Below are positions 1 to 9,960 of a stretch of DNA of 64,000 bases, piece by piece. The notes under the pieces are model-generated. The model was given only the letters and a program-made list of their open reading frames with translations. It searched no databases and was not told the origin of the DNA. Made by a program: the position numbers and the translations under genes. Source of the DNA: Epiperipatus broadwayi (Eukaryota > Onychophora > Udeonychophora > Euonychophora > Peripatidae); contig JAQFVV010012529.1 of NCBI GenBank assembly GCA_028023455.1, positions 434,001 to 498,000 on the forward strand, given 5' to 3'. The first letter of the stretch is position 1, and each line of letters begins with the position of its first letter.

Positions 1-660
1 CTGTAATTAAATCTATCCCAATGTCTAAAGGAATTCAACATTAATTAATTTCTTTTGTTAATTTCCCTGTCGACATTCGGATTACAAACTAGATTTAATT
101 AAAAATTACTTTTATTAATTAAAGAAAACCTTAAGTGGACATCTGCTGTTTTTAGATAAAACTTATATAATATTAGCTAATTAAACTATTGTCCCTCATT
201 TATTTTAAAGAAATATTTGGAATGACTTTTATTAAATTAAACGAAAATTATTTTACTTTTAATTTGCAATATTTGAATCTATTTACTAAACGAATATTTA
301 CTAAATGAGTTTTATTTTAAATCAAAATATATTACGACGGTAATATATTTGTAAATAGATTCAAACAAAATAACTTTAACAATTTATAATTTTGATATGT
401 TTTAAAATGCATACCATAGCGTGTGTGCAATTACGACTTATATAACCTACTTTTTAATAAATCAAAATTATGTGAACATATACATAATCTATAATCTTTT
501 ATTTATTTGGGAATGACATATATATAATATGAGCATTGTACTCGTGGTTTAAAATTAGGCGGGATTTTCGGTATATAAGCATATTGCAGACACACTACTA
601 TAGATTGGGGTTCAAACTAAGATATGAGGGTAGGAAATAGATGAGAAAAGGTGAAACAAA
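1..660. other. AT-rich sequence, nothing recognised
   Basis: No coding frame, RNA or repeat is recognisable. If UBXN1 continues to the left, this would be intron. Confidence 0.5.
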
Positions 661-802
661 GATCTGCAAAGCAGACCTTACTGTTTCAACGTATTGCCAC
701 TCACTGCAAGTTAGAGTAATCAATGGATGCCAGAAGGCTTGTGCCTAAAATCCCCATCTAGTGCCTACTCATCCAATATCCCCAGACTAGTTTCTGGCTT
801 AT
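661..802 (-). repeat. truncated hammerhead-bearing repeat (family A)
   Basis: Read on the minus strand, this matches the hammerhead end of the repeats at 1,477-2,845 and 59,695-60,395. It keeps the GAAAC-TA-GTC segment, the GGGGATATTGGATGAG stretch and the 'ccattgattact' segment. The copy stops just before the CTGATGA box, where it joins plus-oriented sequence from the other end of the same repeat (about 803-845, 'gcaagcataagaaatggtga'). The junction is therefore rearranged and the motif cannot be functional. Confidence 0.6.
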
Positions 803-1039
803 GGCATTTTATAAGCAAGCATAAGAAATGGTGATCATGTGATATTTATTGGCTTATAAAGAATTTATGTTAGCATACTTGTACAAAATGTGGGATGGAT
901 TATTGTGTTAGGGGTATTGTTGAGTGTTACAGTGGTAAGGAATGAAATAGAAGAATAGATACATTAATAAAGAATAGAGAGTTGAAGAACTAGTATAGAA
1001 GTAAATGGAATATTGGATGCAAGTTAATTTATAATAATA

Positions 1040-1470
1040 GCTAAAAAAATAGTTTACTGTTTAAGGCTCAAACGGGATCTTTAGCAACAGGGAAATATTT
1101 ATACACGTAAATGAAAAAAATGTGGGTGATTTAGTCTGCAAATTGTGTAAGGAAGACATAGAAAATATTAGACATCTGTCAATTGAATGTAAAATGCCTG
1201 AAAGCAGAAAGAATACAAATAATAAAATTGTGGAAGAATAAATATAAGGAAAGTGAGTTATTGATTTTTACGCTGGGTTGAGAAAAAATAAGGGGGATTT
1301 AGATGTAAAGACCATGTAGTTGACAAGATTATGTTGTGAAAATGGGATGGAGAAGGATATAAGAAAACAGGGTAGGTAATGGAAAGGGAAGATAAAGTGG
1401 TTAACAGGTTTCTCTGGGCATAATTGTTGAGAGATTCCCGACTCCCTATAAGAAGTCACAGTGCATCACA
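1040..1470 (+). pseudogene. non-LTR retrotransposon RT C-terminal remnant
   Basis: One frame around 1,128-1,215 reads DLVCKLCKEDIENIRHL followed by SIECKMPESRK. This is a C-x2-C-x8-H-x4-C zinc-knuckle pattern, usual at the C-terminal end of LINE reverse transcriptases. Upstream, around 1,065, a different frame gives residues like the (L)KTGS segment that normally precedes the knuckle. Frames shift and stops follow, so it is a dead 3' fragment. The LINE clade cannot be set from this piece. Confidence 0.5.
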
Positions 1471-1781
1471 TCTCATACTCTTATTAACAGCATGTGTAAG
1501 CATATGGAATGGTGATCGTGTGATGTTTTGATGGTTTTATACCTATCCTACCGGTAGGATAATGGTGATTGTGGTTTTTGAAAAACCAAAGATACCAAAA
1601 TGTATAGATGCTGAACAGAGTTTTAATATATGACTATACAAGCACATGAGCTTAGGTTGGAAACATTAAGTTGTTTTCATCTTGGCCTCCTAGCTTTAGA
1701 ATTAACCAAATAGGTAAAAAGTGTTTGCTGGAAAGTTGCATTGAATCCTAAAATCTAGGTGTTGTGCTCTCAAATCCAAGG

Positions 1782-1829
1782 CTCCTCACTGATAAAAGCG
1801 ACAAGCTAGAAACTAGTCTGGGGATGTTA
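1782..1829 (+). ncRNA. hammerhead-ribozyme-like motif, family A, monomer 1
   Basis: The order is CTCCTCA, CTGATAA, a short variable helix, GAAAC, TA, GTC, then TGGGGAT. The seven-base core has G to A at the catalytically important sixth position (CTGATAA for CTGATGA), which should inactivate it. The flanks TCCTCA and TGGGGA can pair as stem I, and AC/GT around TA would be a two-pair stem III. Confidence 0.5.
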
Positions 1830-2218
1830 GATGAGTAGGCACTAGATAGGGATTCTATGCATAAACTTTGCTGCATCCACTGATTACAAAGGCTTGCACT
1901 TGGTGGCCCTATTGTATGGAGAGTTAGGTACTTTTATTAACAGCATGTGTAAGAATATGAAATGGTGATCATGTGAAGTTTTTATACCTATCTGCTGGTA
2001 GGATAATGATGACTGTGGTTTTTTGAAAAACCAAAGACACCAAAATGTGTAGATGATGAGCTGAGTTCGATCTATATGACTACAGGCAAATAAGCTTGGG
2101 TTGCAAACATTACGCTGTTTTCATCTTGGGCTCCTAGCTTTATAGTTAACCAAATAGGTAAAAGGTGGCTGGGTTGCATTGGATCCTAAGATCTAGGTGC
2201 TGTGCTCTCAAATTCAAG

Positions 2219-2268
2219 ATTCCTCATTGATGAAAGTCACAAGCTAGAAACTAGTCTAGGGATGTTGA
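2219..2268 (+). ncRNA. hammerhead-ribozyme-like motif, family A, monomer 2
   Basis: A TTGATGA core (first C changed to T) is followed by AAGTCACAAGCTA, GAAAC, TA and GTC, then TAGGGATG. Stem I (TCCTCA with TAGGGA) is weakened. Same position in the monomer as its neighbours; probably inactive. Confidence 0.45.
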
Positions 2269-2643
2269 ATGAATAGGTCCTAGATAGGATTTTATGTACA
2301 AATGTTTTTGTATCCATTGATTACAAAGGCTTGCACTTAGTGGTAGTGTATGGAGTTGGGTACTCTTATTAACAGCATATATAAGCATATGAAATGGTGA
2401 TCGTGATGTTTTGATGGTTTATACCTATCCTGCTGGTAAGATAATGGTGACTGGTTTTTGAAAAATCAAAGATACCAAAATGTACAGATGTTGAAATAAA
2501 TTCAGATCTAGAAGACTATATGGACAAATAAGCTTGGGTTGGAAGCATTATGTTGTTTTCATCTTGGGCTCCTAGTTTTATACTTAACCATGCTGGAGGG
2601 TTGCATTGGATCCTAAGATCTAGATAGAGTACTCTCAAATCCA

Positions 2644-2692
2644 AAGCTCCCCTGATGAAAACCACAAACTAGAATCTAGTCTGGGGATGTTG
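2644..2692 (+). ncRNA. hammerhead-ribozyme-like motif, family A, monomer 3
   Basis: An intact CTGATGA core is followed by AAACCACAAACTA, then GAATC (for GAAAC), TA and GTC with TGGGGATG. The stem III side has A to T. Decayed relative to the copy at 60,185. Confidence 0.45.
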
Positions 2693-2845
2693 GATGAGTA
2701 GGTACTAGATTTTATGCACAAACTTTCCTGCATCCATTAATTAAGAAGGCTTGTACTTGGTGGCACTATTGTATGGAGAGTTAAATACTCCTATTAACAG
2801 CATGTGTAAGCATATGAAATGTTTATCGTGTGATGTTTTGACAGA

Positions 2846-3690
2846 TTTAGAGAGTTGACACAGCTAAAATGTCTATTATCATTATTATAATTTATTTTAA
2901 TTTACATAAATATAATTTTTGATGTTTATACTGAATTTTTTTAATCAATATGATAGAAGAATATTTTTCTACAAAATCTTCATTATTTTTTATAATTGAG
3001 TTTACATTATAAGAAGAATATATTTTTAATCTTCAAATATACTGTACCGATATCTTAGCTGTACATACAATAATTTTTGTCTAAAAAATTATTGAAATAA
3101 AAACATCTCATTTAAAGAAATAGTTAAACTATTAAATTTTTAAAGAGTTTTTTTTTAAACAGTTTGATAAAAATCAATTAGTTCATAGTTTTACGTATTA
3201 AGGAGTAATTGGACGGGGGAGAGAAATTAATTTAGGAAAAATTAAAAGCATAACAGTTTAAACTATAAGATACTCTCTTTTTATTTAAGTTAAAGAAAAA
3301 AAAGGAAATCTTAAAACTAAAAAAAAAAAAAGAAATCGCTTTTCATTTAAAACAATAAAATATACATGTGCGTGAATAACGAGTGATAAATGTTTGCGTG
3401 TTAAAAATATTAAAAAGAAAAACCAATGAAAGCATGTAATTGGAATGCCTTTCAAAGATTATTAAATATTGTATACGCTCATAGATGATATATGAAGGTT
3501 AAAAAATTGAAAAATAAGTTTGCAATGGCTACGAATTAAAAATCCACAAAACAACAAATTTGCAATGGCTACCAAATGAAAACACATAATCAAAAGCTTA
3601 TCCAAGGAATGTACTCAAAAACAGTGGAGGAATTTCAACAAATATAGCTGGCGGAAAGTTGGCGGACATAAAAACCAATTACCAAAATGA
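2846..3690. other. AT-rich sequence with a short direct repeat
   Basis: No gene seen. A 'tttgcaatggctac' segment occurs twice, near 3,518 and 3,558, shortly upstream of the TATA-containing block. Confidence 0.4.
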
Positions 3691-3788
3691 CAACAGGTCA
3701 TCATATAAATAGTCCAGATTTTCATCAAGTGTTACTTGAGATCACAATCAGATCAGTGCAGTTCAGTCAATCAATCAGTCAGTCTATT
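3690..3788 (+). promoter_or_regulatory. TATA-type promoter-like block
   Basis: TATAAATAG stands at about 3,704 in locally less AT-rich sequence. About 30 bp downstream follows TTTCATCAAGTG, then a run of TCAGT/TCAA pentamers that resemble initiator elements (3,755-3,785). The first ATG comes at 3,789. This is the spacing expected of an RNA polymerase II core promoter, or of the U3-R region of an LTR. No LTR ends were found around it. Confidence 0.35.
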
Positions 3789-4061
3789 ATGTATCCAGAA
3801 TCAGAGACCATGCAGTGTTGAGCAGCATTTAGGAACATACGATATTGCTCCAGCCCTTAATCTAATAAGATCAGCAATTTGACCTGTAAAAGTGATGCCT
3901 GCTACACCGCTTGAAAAATCGCCAGAAATGTTTAACTGTCTAAGAATAGTACCACAGAATAATAAGCCTAAAAAACCTCCACAAAACTTCGGATCCAACC
4001 TGTTGGAAAGATTTTCAATTGAAGCATCAACCAGCAAGAAGTCAATGTTCAAATCCTATAG
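3789..4061 (+). pseudogene. exon-like broken reading frame ending at a splice donor
   Basis: From the ATG at 3,789 the frame reads MYPESETMQC then stops. The frame one base over continues VEQHLGTYDIAPALNLIRSAI to a TGA at 3,880. After the TGA the same frame gives PVKVMPATPLEKSPEMFN, a lysine/proline-rich stretch, and SNLLERFSIEASTSKK before reaching AG|GTAATAAGT at 4,061, a good donor site. Residue use looks protein-like, but one frameshift and one stop break it, and I do not recognise the family. A decayed first exon, or the leader of an old retroelement, would both fit. An 83-codon minus frame over the same bases looks like its shadow. Confidence 0.3.
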
Positions 4062-4494
4062 GTAATAAGTAACTTTTATTACTTCCATTTCTGATATTAA
4101 GGTAGCCATTGCATTAACTTAAAGCCTCCAGAGTTAATTAATAAATGAACTCTATAGCATGCATAAAGAACTATTGATGTGCATGTTCATTAAATTGATT
4201 TTGTATCTTTAAATGCCTTGTATTGTCTAATACTTTTTGTTATATTATACTGCGTGATTTATGAAGAGTGCGTATAATTATCTATAAAATCGTTTATATT
4301 TAATTGAGAAAGTTATAAGTAGTTTAAAGCTATAATAATAAGCACTTAGTTAAAATAATAAATTATCTTTAAACTTAATGTTTGTCGGTCAATTCTTTAC
4401 CACTAATTAAAGCAATAATGTATGAGATTATCCTTTTGATTGAGCTAGTCATGGGATATTTCGAGTGCTGGATTATACTGTCCAAACACATTAG

Positions 4495-4710
4495 TTCTTG
4501 TAGCTAGCTGGCGCCTGAGGTTTACCTCAAAACAAATAAAGTGCTTGGATAGTAGAGGTTTGAATCTAGCAGTCGAGGTGGGCCACAGTCTGGAAATGTG
4601 ATCGTGTTATGCATTGCATAGCTCAGTCTGATTGTAGGTATTGTTGATAGCTCTGCTATCGATGGTATTCTACCCTCTGCTCAAAGGGCCGGTCCATTCA
4701 CATAACATTT
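4495..4710 (+). repeat. probable tRNA-derived SINE
   Basis: A B-box-like GGTTTGAATCTAGC lies near 4,558, about 45 bp after a possible A box in 'tagctagctggcg'. A less AT-rich body with 'ggccacagtctgg' and 'tctaccctctgctc' follows, ending near 4,710. No target duplication was identified. Confidence 0.4.
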
Positions 4711-5700
4711 ATAATATAACATCATGATAAATAAGGTTTAAACCCAGTTAAATCTAGCAAATAGAGTATGCTGGATCTCTTACGAATGCACCCGGTACAA
4801 TACATTAATGGGTTTTCATAATTATCATTTTTCATGTTATATATAAATTATGTCAGTAATAGTCACTTTATATTCTTGATTTGTTCATTTGAACTACAAA
4901 TCAGAAGCAAAATATTTATTTGATATACAAAGAAACCTGGGGCAAAAAAAGTTGCTGATCACTGATGAAGATATTAAAAAAAGTGATGATAGAGTAAAAA
5001 AAAAGTATTAAAATCAGAGTAGAAAAGATATTATTTACAGCCAACAAACAAACAAAAAATAAATTAACAAAAGAGAAAAAGCAATGTACAGGAAAAAAAT
5101 ATAAATACAAAAAAGAAATAATATGAAAAGAAAGACAAAAATGTAAAAAAAATTTAATGGTCTATATTTTTGGAGAACATAAATTTAAAAAAATCTCTAT
5201 ACCTAACAATATGCATGAAATTAGATGTGATAGAAATATAAATAATAAAACAATATTATAATTTCTGTAACTAAGATATATCATCCATTGATATCTATTA
5301 TAAAATAAATAAATAAATAATTGTTATAAATCAGACCATTCAAATTTAAGATAAAATTAATATTTAAAAAAGTAATTTTAAAATATTATTTCTAATATCT
5401 AAATATGTTAAATAAAAAAATATATGAATTACAATATTTTGCATAATATAAAAACAAAATTCAAATAAAGTTATGTATATAGAATTATTCATTTTATCTA
5501 GTACAATGACATTTGAATTGTGAATATAAAGAGAAAAAAAAAGCAATTACAGCGACAGCAATTAGACATACATAAATTTGATATTATATTGATTTAAAAG
5601 GGCTATGAAATTTAGTTCAAATAAATGAGTAGACAATAGATATTTAAAAACTAAATAATAATAAATGGTTTATCATTTTGGTTCATAAAAAATTCAAGCA
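4711..5700. other. AT-rich sequence, nothing recognised
   Basis: Poly-A and AT-rich stretches only. The short open frames here are A-rich noise. Confidence 0.5.
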
Positions 5701-5704
5701 TTAG

Positions 5705-5780
5705 AAGTGACAGAGTTGTGCTGGATTCGCGGTCCTTGAACTCCCGAGACCATTAATCTATCACTGTACTAAACTATACA
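5705..5780 (-). repeat. tRNA-like SINE fragment
   Basis: On the minus strand an A-box-like TAGTTTAGTACAGTG is followed about 30 bases later by a B-box-like GAGTTCAAGGACC. The GC content is much higher than the surroundings. Ends and target duplication are not visible, and the T-run at 5,791-5,809 is on the wrong side for a conventional tail. Confidence 0.35.
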
Positions 5781-5789
5781 TTATACTTA

Positions 5790-6983
5790 AAATGTTTTTT
5801 TTTTTTTTTCATAACATAGTGCTATTCTTTGTATTAAAACCATAGAATATCTTTTACATATTTTTTCTTTCAACTATAAATGATTGTTGACCTACTACAC
5901 AGCCAATTAGCAACAGTATGAAATTATTTTTGATATTTTTTTTTGTGAAGTCCTTGTCCACTTCTTTCCTTTATAAGATGACTTTGATAATAAACAATCT
6001 TTGATAATATCTAATGGAAAATTTCACTATATGAAACAACATCATGTTCAAAATCTATTATTTCTTACTAGTCAATATTATTGAGAAGTTAGATATTTTC
6101 ATCAGCAATTTATTTTCAAAAAAAAACAACTAGCAATCATTTCTGATCGGTTTCTTACTAAAAATTCACATGTACACACTTGTAAGCAATATTTTTTTTA
6201 AGCCCATAATTTAAATATTTTTTTTGTTTAGATATGCAGACATAGTGTTATGATTCAAATCCATCTATATCGTCACAATGGTTTTCCTGGACAGTTTTTT
6301 TTTTTTATCTCTAAAAAAAATCCAACTTGGCAAACATTTTGAGAAAAAAAAAAAACAGTAACAAATCATATATATCTGTAAAAATCTATATAAAATTGGT
6401 TAAATATCATCCTGCAATGTAGTATGGCAATAATAACATAATTTCTTCCAATTTGAGAATTAAAATGTAACCAATGAAAAAAAGTCACTAGATAGTAGTG
6501 AAACCGCATCCCCAATGTTCATTTCATCTTTTATTGTTATTTAGAAGTTGGGTTATCAATAGTGTTTAACATAGTGATAATGAGTTGTGTGGATTATGCA
6601 ATAAATCTGTGCTTAATATATTTAAAAATTTCAAACAATTCAGTTTGTTGGACGAGTTCTTGAAAATCATAATACAGATAAGTCATACAACTCAAAATAA
6701 TAGTATTAACATAATATGAATTTTTATTTAGTCTTATGATCTAATAGGATTGAATTTGCAATTTTACAAGAAAATTTGCTGTGAATATATTAATATTTGA
6801 ATTGGATTTAGTCATACTTAAATGATATTTATGAATCTAACAATTAAATATTTTAATATATTCACAACATTTAGACTTATATGAGTTTGAATGTATTTAT
6901 TAAACACAACTTGAATTTCAAATTATTTTTATACAAAATAAAACTTTATACAATGTATAATTCATTTTAAATCTTATTATTAC
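5790..6983. other. UBXN1 intron sequence, no feature recognised
   Basis: AT-rich intron downstream (minus strand) of the 6,984-7,055 exon. I looked for the next UBXN1 exon, expected to begin QRVKEQI-like, and did not find it. Confidence 0.5.
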
Positions 6984-7055
6984 CTGGCCATTTTCTCTTC
7001 TAATTTTTCTCTTTTACGGTCCTCTGCCATTTTCTTTATTTCACTTTCTTTCATT
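6984..7055 (-). CDS. UBXN1: UBXN1 exon, end of the central coiled coil
   Basis: This 72-nt exon lies between an acceptor (TAATCTAG) and a donor (GTAATA), both on the minus strand. Joined in phase 2 to the exon at 32,796-32,915 it reads K-MKESEIKKMAEDRKREKL-EEKMAR. This matches the segment of UBX domain-containing protein 1 (known pattern DEIKK..EQRKREKMEDKLAR) between the coiled coil and the UBX domain. UBXN1/SAKS1 is a cytosolic p97/VCP cofactor that binds ubiquitin through an N-terminal UBA domain and p97 through a C-terminal UBX domain. The reading frame is intact and the exon length is a multiple of three. The UBX-domain exons should lie to the left of the window. Confidence 0.85.
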
Positions 7056-7489
7056 CTAGATTATATAAAAACAATAAATGCATATGATATTTTGTATAAT
7101 ATATATAAGAACCTATGTATATAAACTTAAATATATATATATTGTTAAAATGAAATTAAAGTATTTAGACAAATTAGATGATTATTAAAAAAAATATTAA
7201 TTATATGTCACTTTATACATGTATGTGTATGTGATAGCATACTAAATATGGATAAAATAACAAGAAAAACTAAAAAAAAAGATTAATATTTACTTACAAA
7301 AAAGTCCATGCACATTGAAGTTTTAGACAGTTCATATTTTAAAATTGTTTTGAGTTTATTTCAGCATGTTAAGAAGTCAAAAAAAATAGTTGAAAAATTG
7401 ATCAATTAGATTACAAGGTATAGTATTTAAAAATAAATATAGAGAAAGCTATAATTTTTAAACATTTTAAAAATGAAGATCTCTCCAAA

Positions 7490-7770
7490 CTTAATCCAGA
7501 TTTTTTCAAATCACATTTCTCCAAATCACTCCAGCAAACTGCTTTAATCATAAATCTCACAAATGTTTTTTTGTAAATTTCTTAGAATCCAGTTTAGTGT
7601 CTTCAATTATTTTGCTATTATCATCTCAATATATCCAGACCATTTCCACTTTAGACTTTTTAATACTTTCAATTATGTCAATGTAATATGATGGTTATAG
7701 TTCCCAGTACTATGCTCTTGTCACCTTCAACACACATATCAGTCTTTGTATGGCTCTTCTATTAAGTGAC
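7490..7770 (-). pseudogene. LINE reverse transcriptase C-terminal remnant
   Basis: The minus-strand reading includes SLNRRAIQRLICVLKVTRA, then IECIKKSK-like residues and a W-x-Y-x-x-D segment. This order resembles the end of RTE/CR1-type polymerases (R-RMLG, then K-KWKWAGHIAR). Stops and frame changes are frequent. It is probably the 3' end of the LINE at 8,530-9,960, cut off by the repeat at 8,060-8,340. Confidence 0.45.
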
Positions 7771-8059
7771 CAAATCTAAAATCTATAAGTATACATTTAT
7801 TCATATTTCAGTTCTACCAAAAGAACACCACCCAAATTTAATTCTATAATTAATTTCATCTATTATAATTTCATTTTATTAACAATTTGATTACAATATT
7901 TGTGGTTTATTAACCCACTAATTCATTATTATCAATCTTTAATTTTTTTTATTCTTAGTCCTAGCACATATTTTCATTTTATACAACTTGTAATATTTCC
8001 TGCAAAAGTAATGTCATGTTATATATGACTTGCTTTTTTTTTTAATTTACTATTATTAT

Positions 8060-8340
8060 AATTTTACCGTTAAGGTTTTGGTTACGCTGAGGCTATTAAA
8101 ATATGGTAGATCTGAATTTAGTTCAGTCCCAAATAGCTATTTAAGTTAGATAGCTGGATTTAAAGACATTTTCATGTCCAAAAATTTCAGAATTTCTACT
8201 TAAATATTATGTATGAAATAAGTGCTAGGTTTTGAGTTGATATTTTAGATCTAGTGTCCGAATATTCTAGCTCTCCACTGATGAGCCATAAGCTCGAAAC
8301 CAATTTGGTCCGGAGATGAGAGTGTTCTGGTATGCACTCT
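8060..8340 (+). repeat. hammerhead-bearing repeat (family C) inside the LINE
   Basis: A less AT-rich block ('ggttacgctgaggctat' to 'tggtatgcactctatata') splits the minus-strand LINE. It holds the hammerhead-like motif at 8,268-8,317. The end after the motif, with 'gagtgttctggtatgcactc', resembles in layout the family A repeats, where the core is also followed by a 'ggcactagat' hairpin region. Exact ends were not determined. Confidence 0.5.
8268..8317 (+). ncRNA. hammerhead-ribozyme-like motif, family C
   Basis: The core CTGATGA starts at 8,278 and GAA at 8,296. A perfect stem III hairpin follows (ACCA 8,299-8,302 with TGGT 8,306-8,309, loop ATT), and the cleavage-site C is at 8,310. Stem I is TCTCC (8,272-8,276) with GGAGA (8,312-8,316) after one A.C mismatch next to the core. 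Stem II (GCCATAAGCTC) closes with G-C but is otherwise poor; one lost G would explain this, since GGC could then pair with GCT. The core order and three-helix layout fit a type I hammerhead. Activity of this copy is doubtful. Confidence 0.6.
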
Positions 8341-8529
8341 ATATAACATTATTTATAATAAAAAAAATACTAATTAATCTTCAAAATCTAAATGACTTAA
8401 GCAATTTTAATTTATTCTTATTTCTTTTGCTTCCCATTTCAATTCACAAATCATTACTGAAATGGAATCATCTTACAATATCTTCTTTTTGTTATTCTAT
8501 TAATATTAATGTTTAATCTAATCACTGCA

Positions 8530-9960
8530 ATTATTTTATAATAAATATTTTTCAGAATTTGACAATACCCTTGAGTTTATGCCACAATACTAAAAAATTT
8601 TAATCGCAGAAGAAATGTTTATAGAATCAAATACTTCTTCATAATATACAAATAACTGGATATAGTCTATTGTATACTGATCACTTTAAATACAATTTAT
8701 GCTTTGATTGGTTAAGTCTAAAGTTCTCTATAGATGATTTCCAATATTCTTAATAAATGTCTTAGAAATAAGTTTATAATTCCTATATATTTCAATATTA
8801 ATATTGCATTCTTCCAGTTAACTAATATATCCTAATCATTTCCAGCAGTTTCCCTATAATGATTCCATCATTTCCTAAATTCCATCACTGCCTAGATCTT
8901 TTCTATTCTTTACATATGTAAAACTCAACACATTTCTTCATTTAAAATTTCACTTTATGTCATGATTTAATGGGCAACTTTGTTTTCCAGTTCTTTATTA
9001 GTATACAATTTTTTGTAATCTTCTGCACACATCATGATGGCTTCTGTTTTTAGTATGCCATTTTATTTTATTTTAATTGCTGAAATAACTACTTCTAACA
9101 TAAATATACTGCTCTATAACTTTGAGACTATTTATTCTCTTTTCATAGTTAAATTTCTTTTGTCATTATTAACTCAAACAACATTATTTTACAGAGTTCT
9201 AAACAATTTGCTTTTTTCTTTTGAAAATTTGTAGTTGTTTTTAGTAAAGCTTTCATTATCTTATTGATCTCATTTTTTATCTTAACTATCTTCAAATACT
9301 TATTTTAAAATGATTTGTAAGTTATAGCTTAAATTCACTGGAATATTTCTGTAAGTTATGATATTAACTGCAATACTTTCTTGATAATTTTTATTGTTTG
9401 TCTTGCATTCATATCTATTTTATAATGACTACTTTCTATATGAATATATTAAATATACTAAAGTTTAAAATACAATTTTTCTATTAGTACAAATATAATC
9501 CAAATCTACATTACCATCAGAGATACTTTTATGTCCATTTCCTTTTTGAAATATTCTCAAACAAAAACCATAAAGTGCAGTCTTTCTATATCCACAAATT
9601 TTATAACTCTATGTGCCTCTTATTTCTGCTTCCAAATATAAATTTGCCAATAATACTTCCATAGTCCTAGTGTTTTCTAAATATGACATTAAAATTTCCT
9701 ATTGCAATTTTAAAATGCTATTTGTTATAATGTATTTTTTATATCTATATGAAAATTCTCCAAACCTTTAAAATTTGTTAGGATATACATTTGATATCTT
9801 CTATTAAATAAAATAATTATTTTTCCTACTCTCTTCTTTATTATAGCACCAATATTCACAATATTATTTTTTGATCTTTTATTTGTAATAAATCCCATTC
9901 CATATATACTTCCAATATTTACATCTTTATAGTACATATCTATTTTTTAATTCAATTATC
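8530..9960 (-). pseudogene. decayed LINE: endonuclease and reverse transcriptase parts
   Basis: Minus strand, read from high to low coordinates. Around 9,480-9,700 the frames give IGNFNVIF, then SIIGKFIFGSRNKRHIEL, then RKWTYKSISDGNVDLDYI. These correspond to GDFNA, IG-FG-G-RN-RG and W-W-S-P-G-IDYI of an AP endonuclease. Around 8,800-8,950 comes a stretch like the linker before RT. At 8,600-8,700 TIDYIQLFVYYEEVFDSIN matches the F-V-D-EKAFDS block of the RT palm. Many stops and frameshifts are present. Order endonuclease then RT, plus the C-terminal piece at 7,490-7,770, indicates one old insertion of a CR1/RTE-like LINE. Confidence 0.55.

Larger units (their letters stand above)
1477..2845 (+). 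repeat. tandem array of about 430-450 bp hammerhead-bearing monomers
   Basis: Three consecutive monomers begin with 'ac(t)c/ttattaacagcat' at 1,477, 1,930 and 2,362, giving periods of 453, 432 and 425 bp. A fourth, broken off after about 60 bp, begins at 2,787. Shared landmarks in order are the AATGGTGATCGTG block, a 'cctatc..ggtaggataatgg' block, 'accaaaatgt', 'gttttcatcttgg', 'atctaggtg', then the hammerhead-like core and 'gcacttggtgg'. The monomers differ by many substitutions and short indels, so the array is not recent. The same sequence occurs dispersed at 661, 40,970, 59,695 and 60,110. Terminal repeats of Penelope-like elements often lie in partial tandem and carry hammerheads; that identity is inferred, since no coding PLE is attached here. 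Confidence 0.8.

Noticed and set aside
3801-4052. Minus frame of 83 codons
   Set aside because: Overlaps the plus exon-like frame; its residues are hydrophobic and unlike a known family, and the plus strand has the promoter, ATG and donor.
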